A stretch of 64,000 bases of DNA. It comes from Streptomyces sp. TSRI0281 (lineage in GTDB: Bacteria; Actinomycetota; Actinomycetes; Streptomycetales; Streptomycetaceae). The position numbers were made by a program, and so were the translations under genes. The stretch covers positions 294,826 through 358,825 of the forward strand of contig NZ_LWLE01000001.1 in NCBI RefSeq assembly GCF_001905125.1. Direction: 5' to 3'. Below the pieces are notes generated by a model, which searched no databases, had not been told where the DNA came from, and saw only the letters and a program-made list of their open reading frames with translations. This document shows positions 63,778-64,000 of this stretch, piece by piece. Positions within the stretch are counted from its first letter, which is position 1, and every line of letters begins with the position of its first letter.

Positions 63778-64000
63778 GTGACACCCGGTATCAACGGCAG
63801 CGACAGCGAATCGAACAGCCCAACAGCGAACGAAGCGGACAGCGAAACAGGTGGAGAAACGGAGAACGCGGCGGTGAGCTCTGTCAACACGGCGCGTTCC
63901 GAGCGGCGTTATCGATTCCTCGTCGCGGGATACGCCGTCTCTTCGTACGGCACGTTCCTGAATATGGTGGCGCTCAATCTGTTCGTCTATGAGACGACGG
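63778..64000 (+). CDS. MFS transporter, N-terminal part (cut by window)
   Basis: The first 74 residues are in the window: a polar Ser/Glu/Asn-rich tail, then SERRYRFLVAGYAVSSYGTFLNMVALNLFVYETT, which fits the first helix of major facilitator proteins of the macrolide-efflux type. GTG 63778 and GTG 63874 are both possible; the second has GGAG 9 nt upstream and removes the long polar tail. Divergent from the LuxR-type gene. Substrate unknown. Confidence 0.75.
   Translation, partial: MTPGINGSDSESNSPTANEADSETGGETENAAVSSVNTARSERRYRFLVAGYAVSSYGTFLNMVALNLFVYETT

Overview
The window reads as a chromosomal segment of a Streptomyces or close relative. Base composition is very high in G+C with strong GC3 bias, so long antisense open frames are common. 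GTG and TTG starts are frequent. Lineage-typical genes are present: a Wbl protein, DUF4245, DUF6542, a DUF1707/LiaF-like protein, polyphosphate glucokinase, and a PAS-GAF-PP2C-HATPase phosphatase. Many genes have a TANNNT -10 hexamer exactly 6-7 nt before the start codon, which is the signature of leaderless transcription. From memory, the gene order at both ends resembles the S. coelicolor core chromosome on either side of the actinorhodin region. No rRNA, tRNA, CRISPR array, insertion sequence or replication origin was seen.

Layout. 1-4.5 kb (minus): an oligopeptide/dipeptide ABC importer (binding lipoprotein, two permeases, truncated ATPase). 5-6.9 kb: TypA/BipA. 7.2-9.7 kb: a second family-5 binding lipoprotein with a large charged low-complexity insert. 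10-14 kb: a small coiled-coil protein and a second-type succinate dehydrogenase/fumarate reductase (membrane, flavoprotein and Fe-S subunits), then an SDR and an isochorismatase remnant. 15.4-24.2 kb: a sugar-utilisation locus (LacI regulator, acetyl-xylan-esterase-type hydrolase, carbohydrate ABC importer, GH1 beta-glucosidase, Tat-exported GH144-like hydrolase) with matching LacI-type operators at the regulator and at the importer. 24.3-31.5 kb: envelope stress and signalling (TPM protein plus PspA, RsbU-like phosphatase, anti-sigma ATPase, Nudix, small SPOR-like protein). 31.6-41.3 kb: a permease-like pseudogene, a GntR regulator, a GH18 chitinase with a DasR-type operator in its promoter, a secreted subtilase, a threonine-synthase-like enzyme and a secreted GH65 enzyme.

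41.4-49.3 kb is accessory. It holds a truncated CPCC-protein gene, an M48 membrane peptidase paired with a repeat-tailed membrane protein, a compact two-gene lanthipeptide locus (60-aa precursor plus an 855-aa lyase-kinase-cyclase synthetase with a Cys/Cys-Cys zinc site), a YefM-YoeB pair, and a second Phd-RelE pair. The second pair is bracketed by duplications of the ychF 3' end and its terminator. This block is the best candidate for a new system.

49.3-64 kb is core: YchF, DUF6542, PpgK, IspH, an APC permease, exonuclease VII (xseA/xseB), a RutE-like nitroreductase, DUF4245, GlpX, a WblI-like protein, a DUF1707/LiaF-like protein and an Fe-S fumarase preceded by a strong DmdR/IdeR-type iron box. 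It ends with a LuxR regulator divergent from a truncated MFS transporter.
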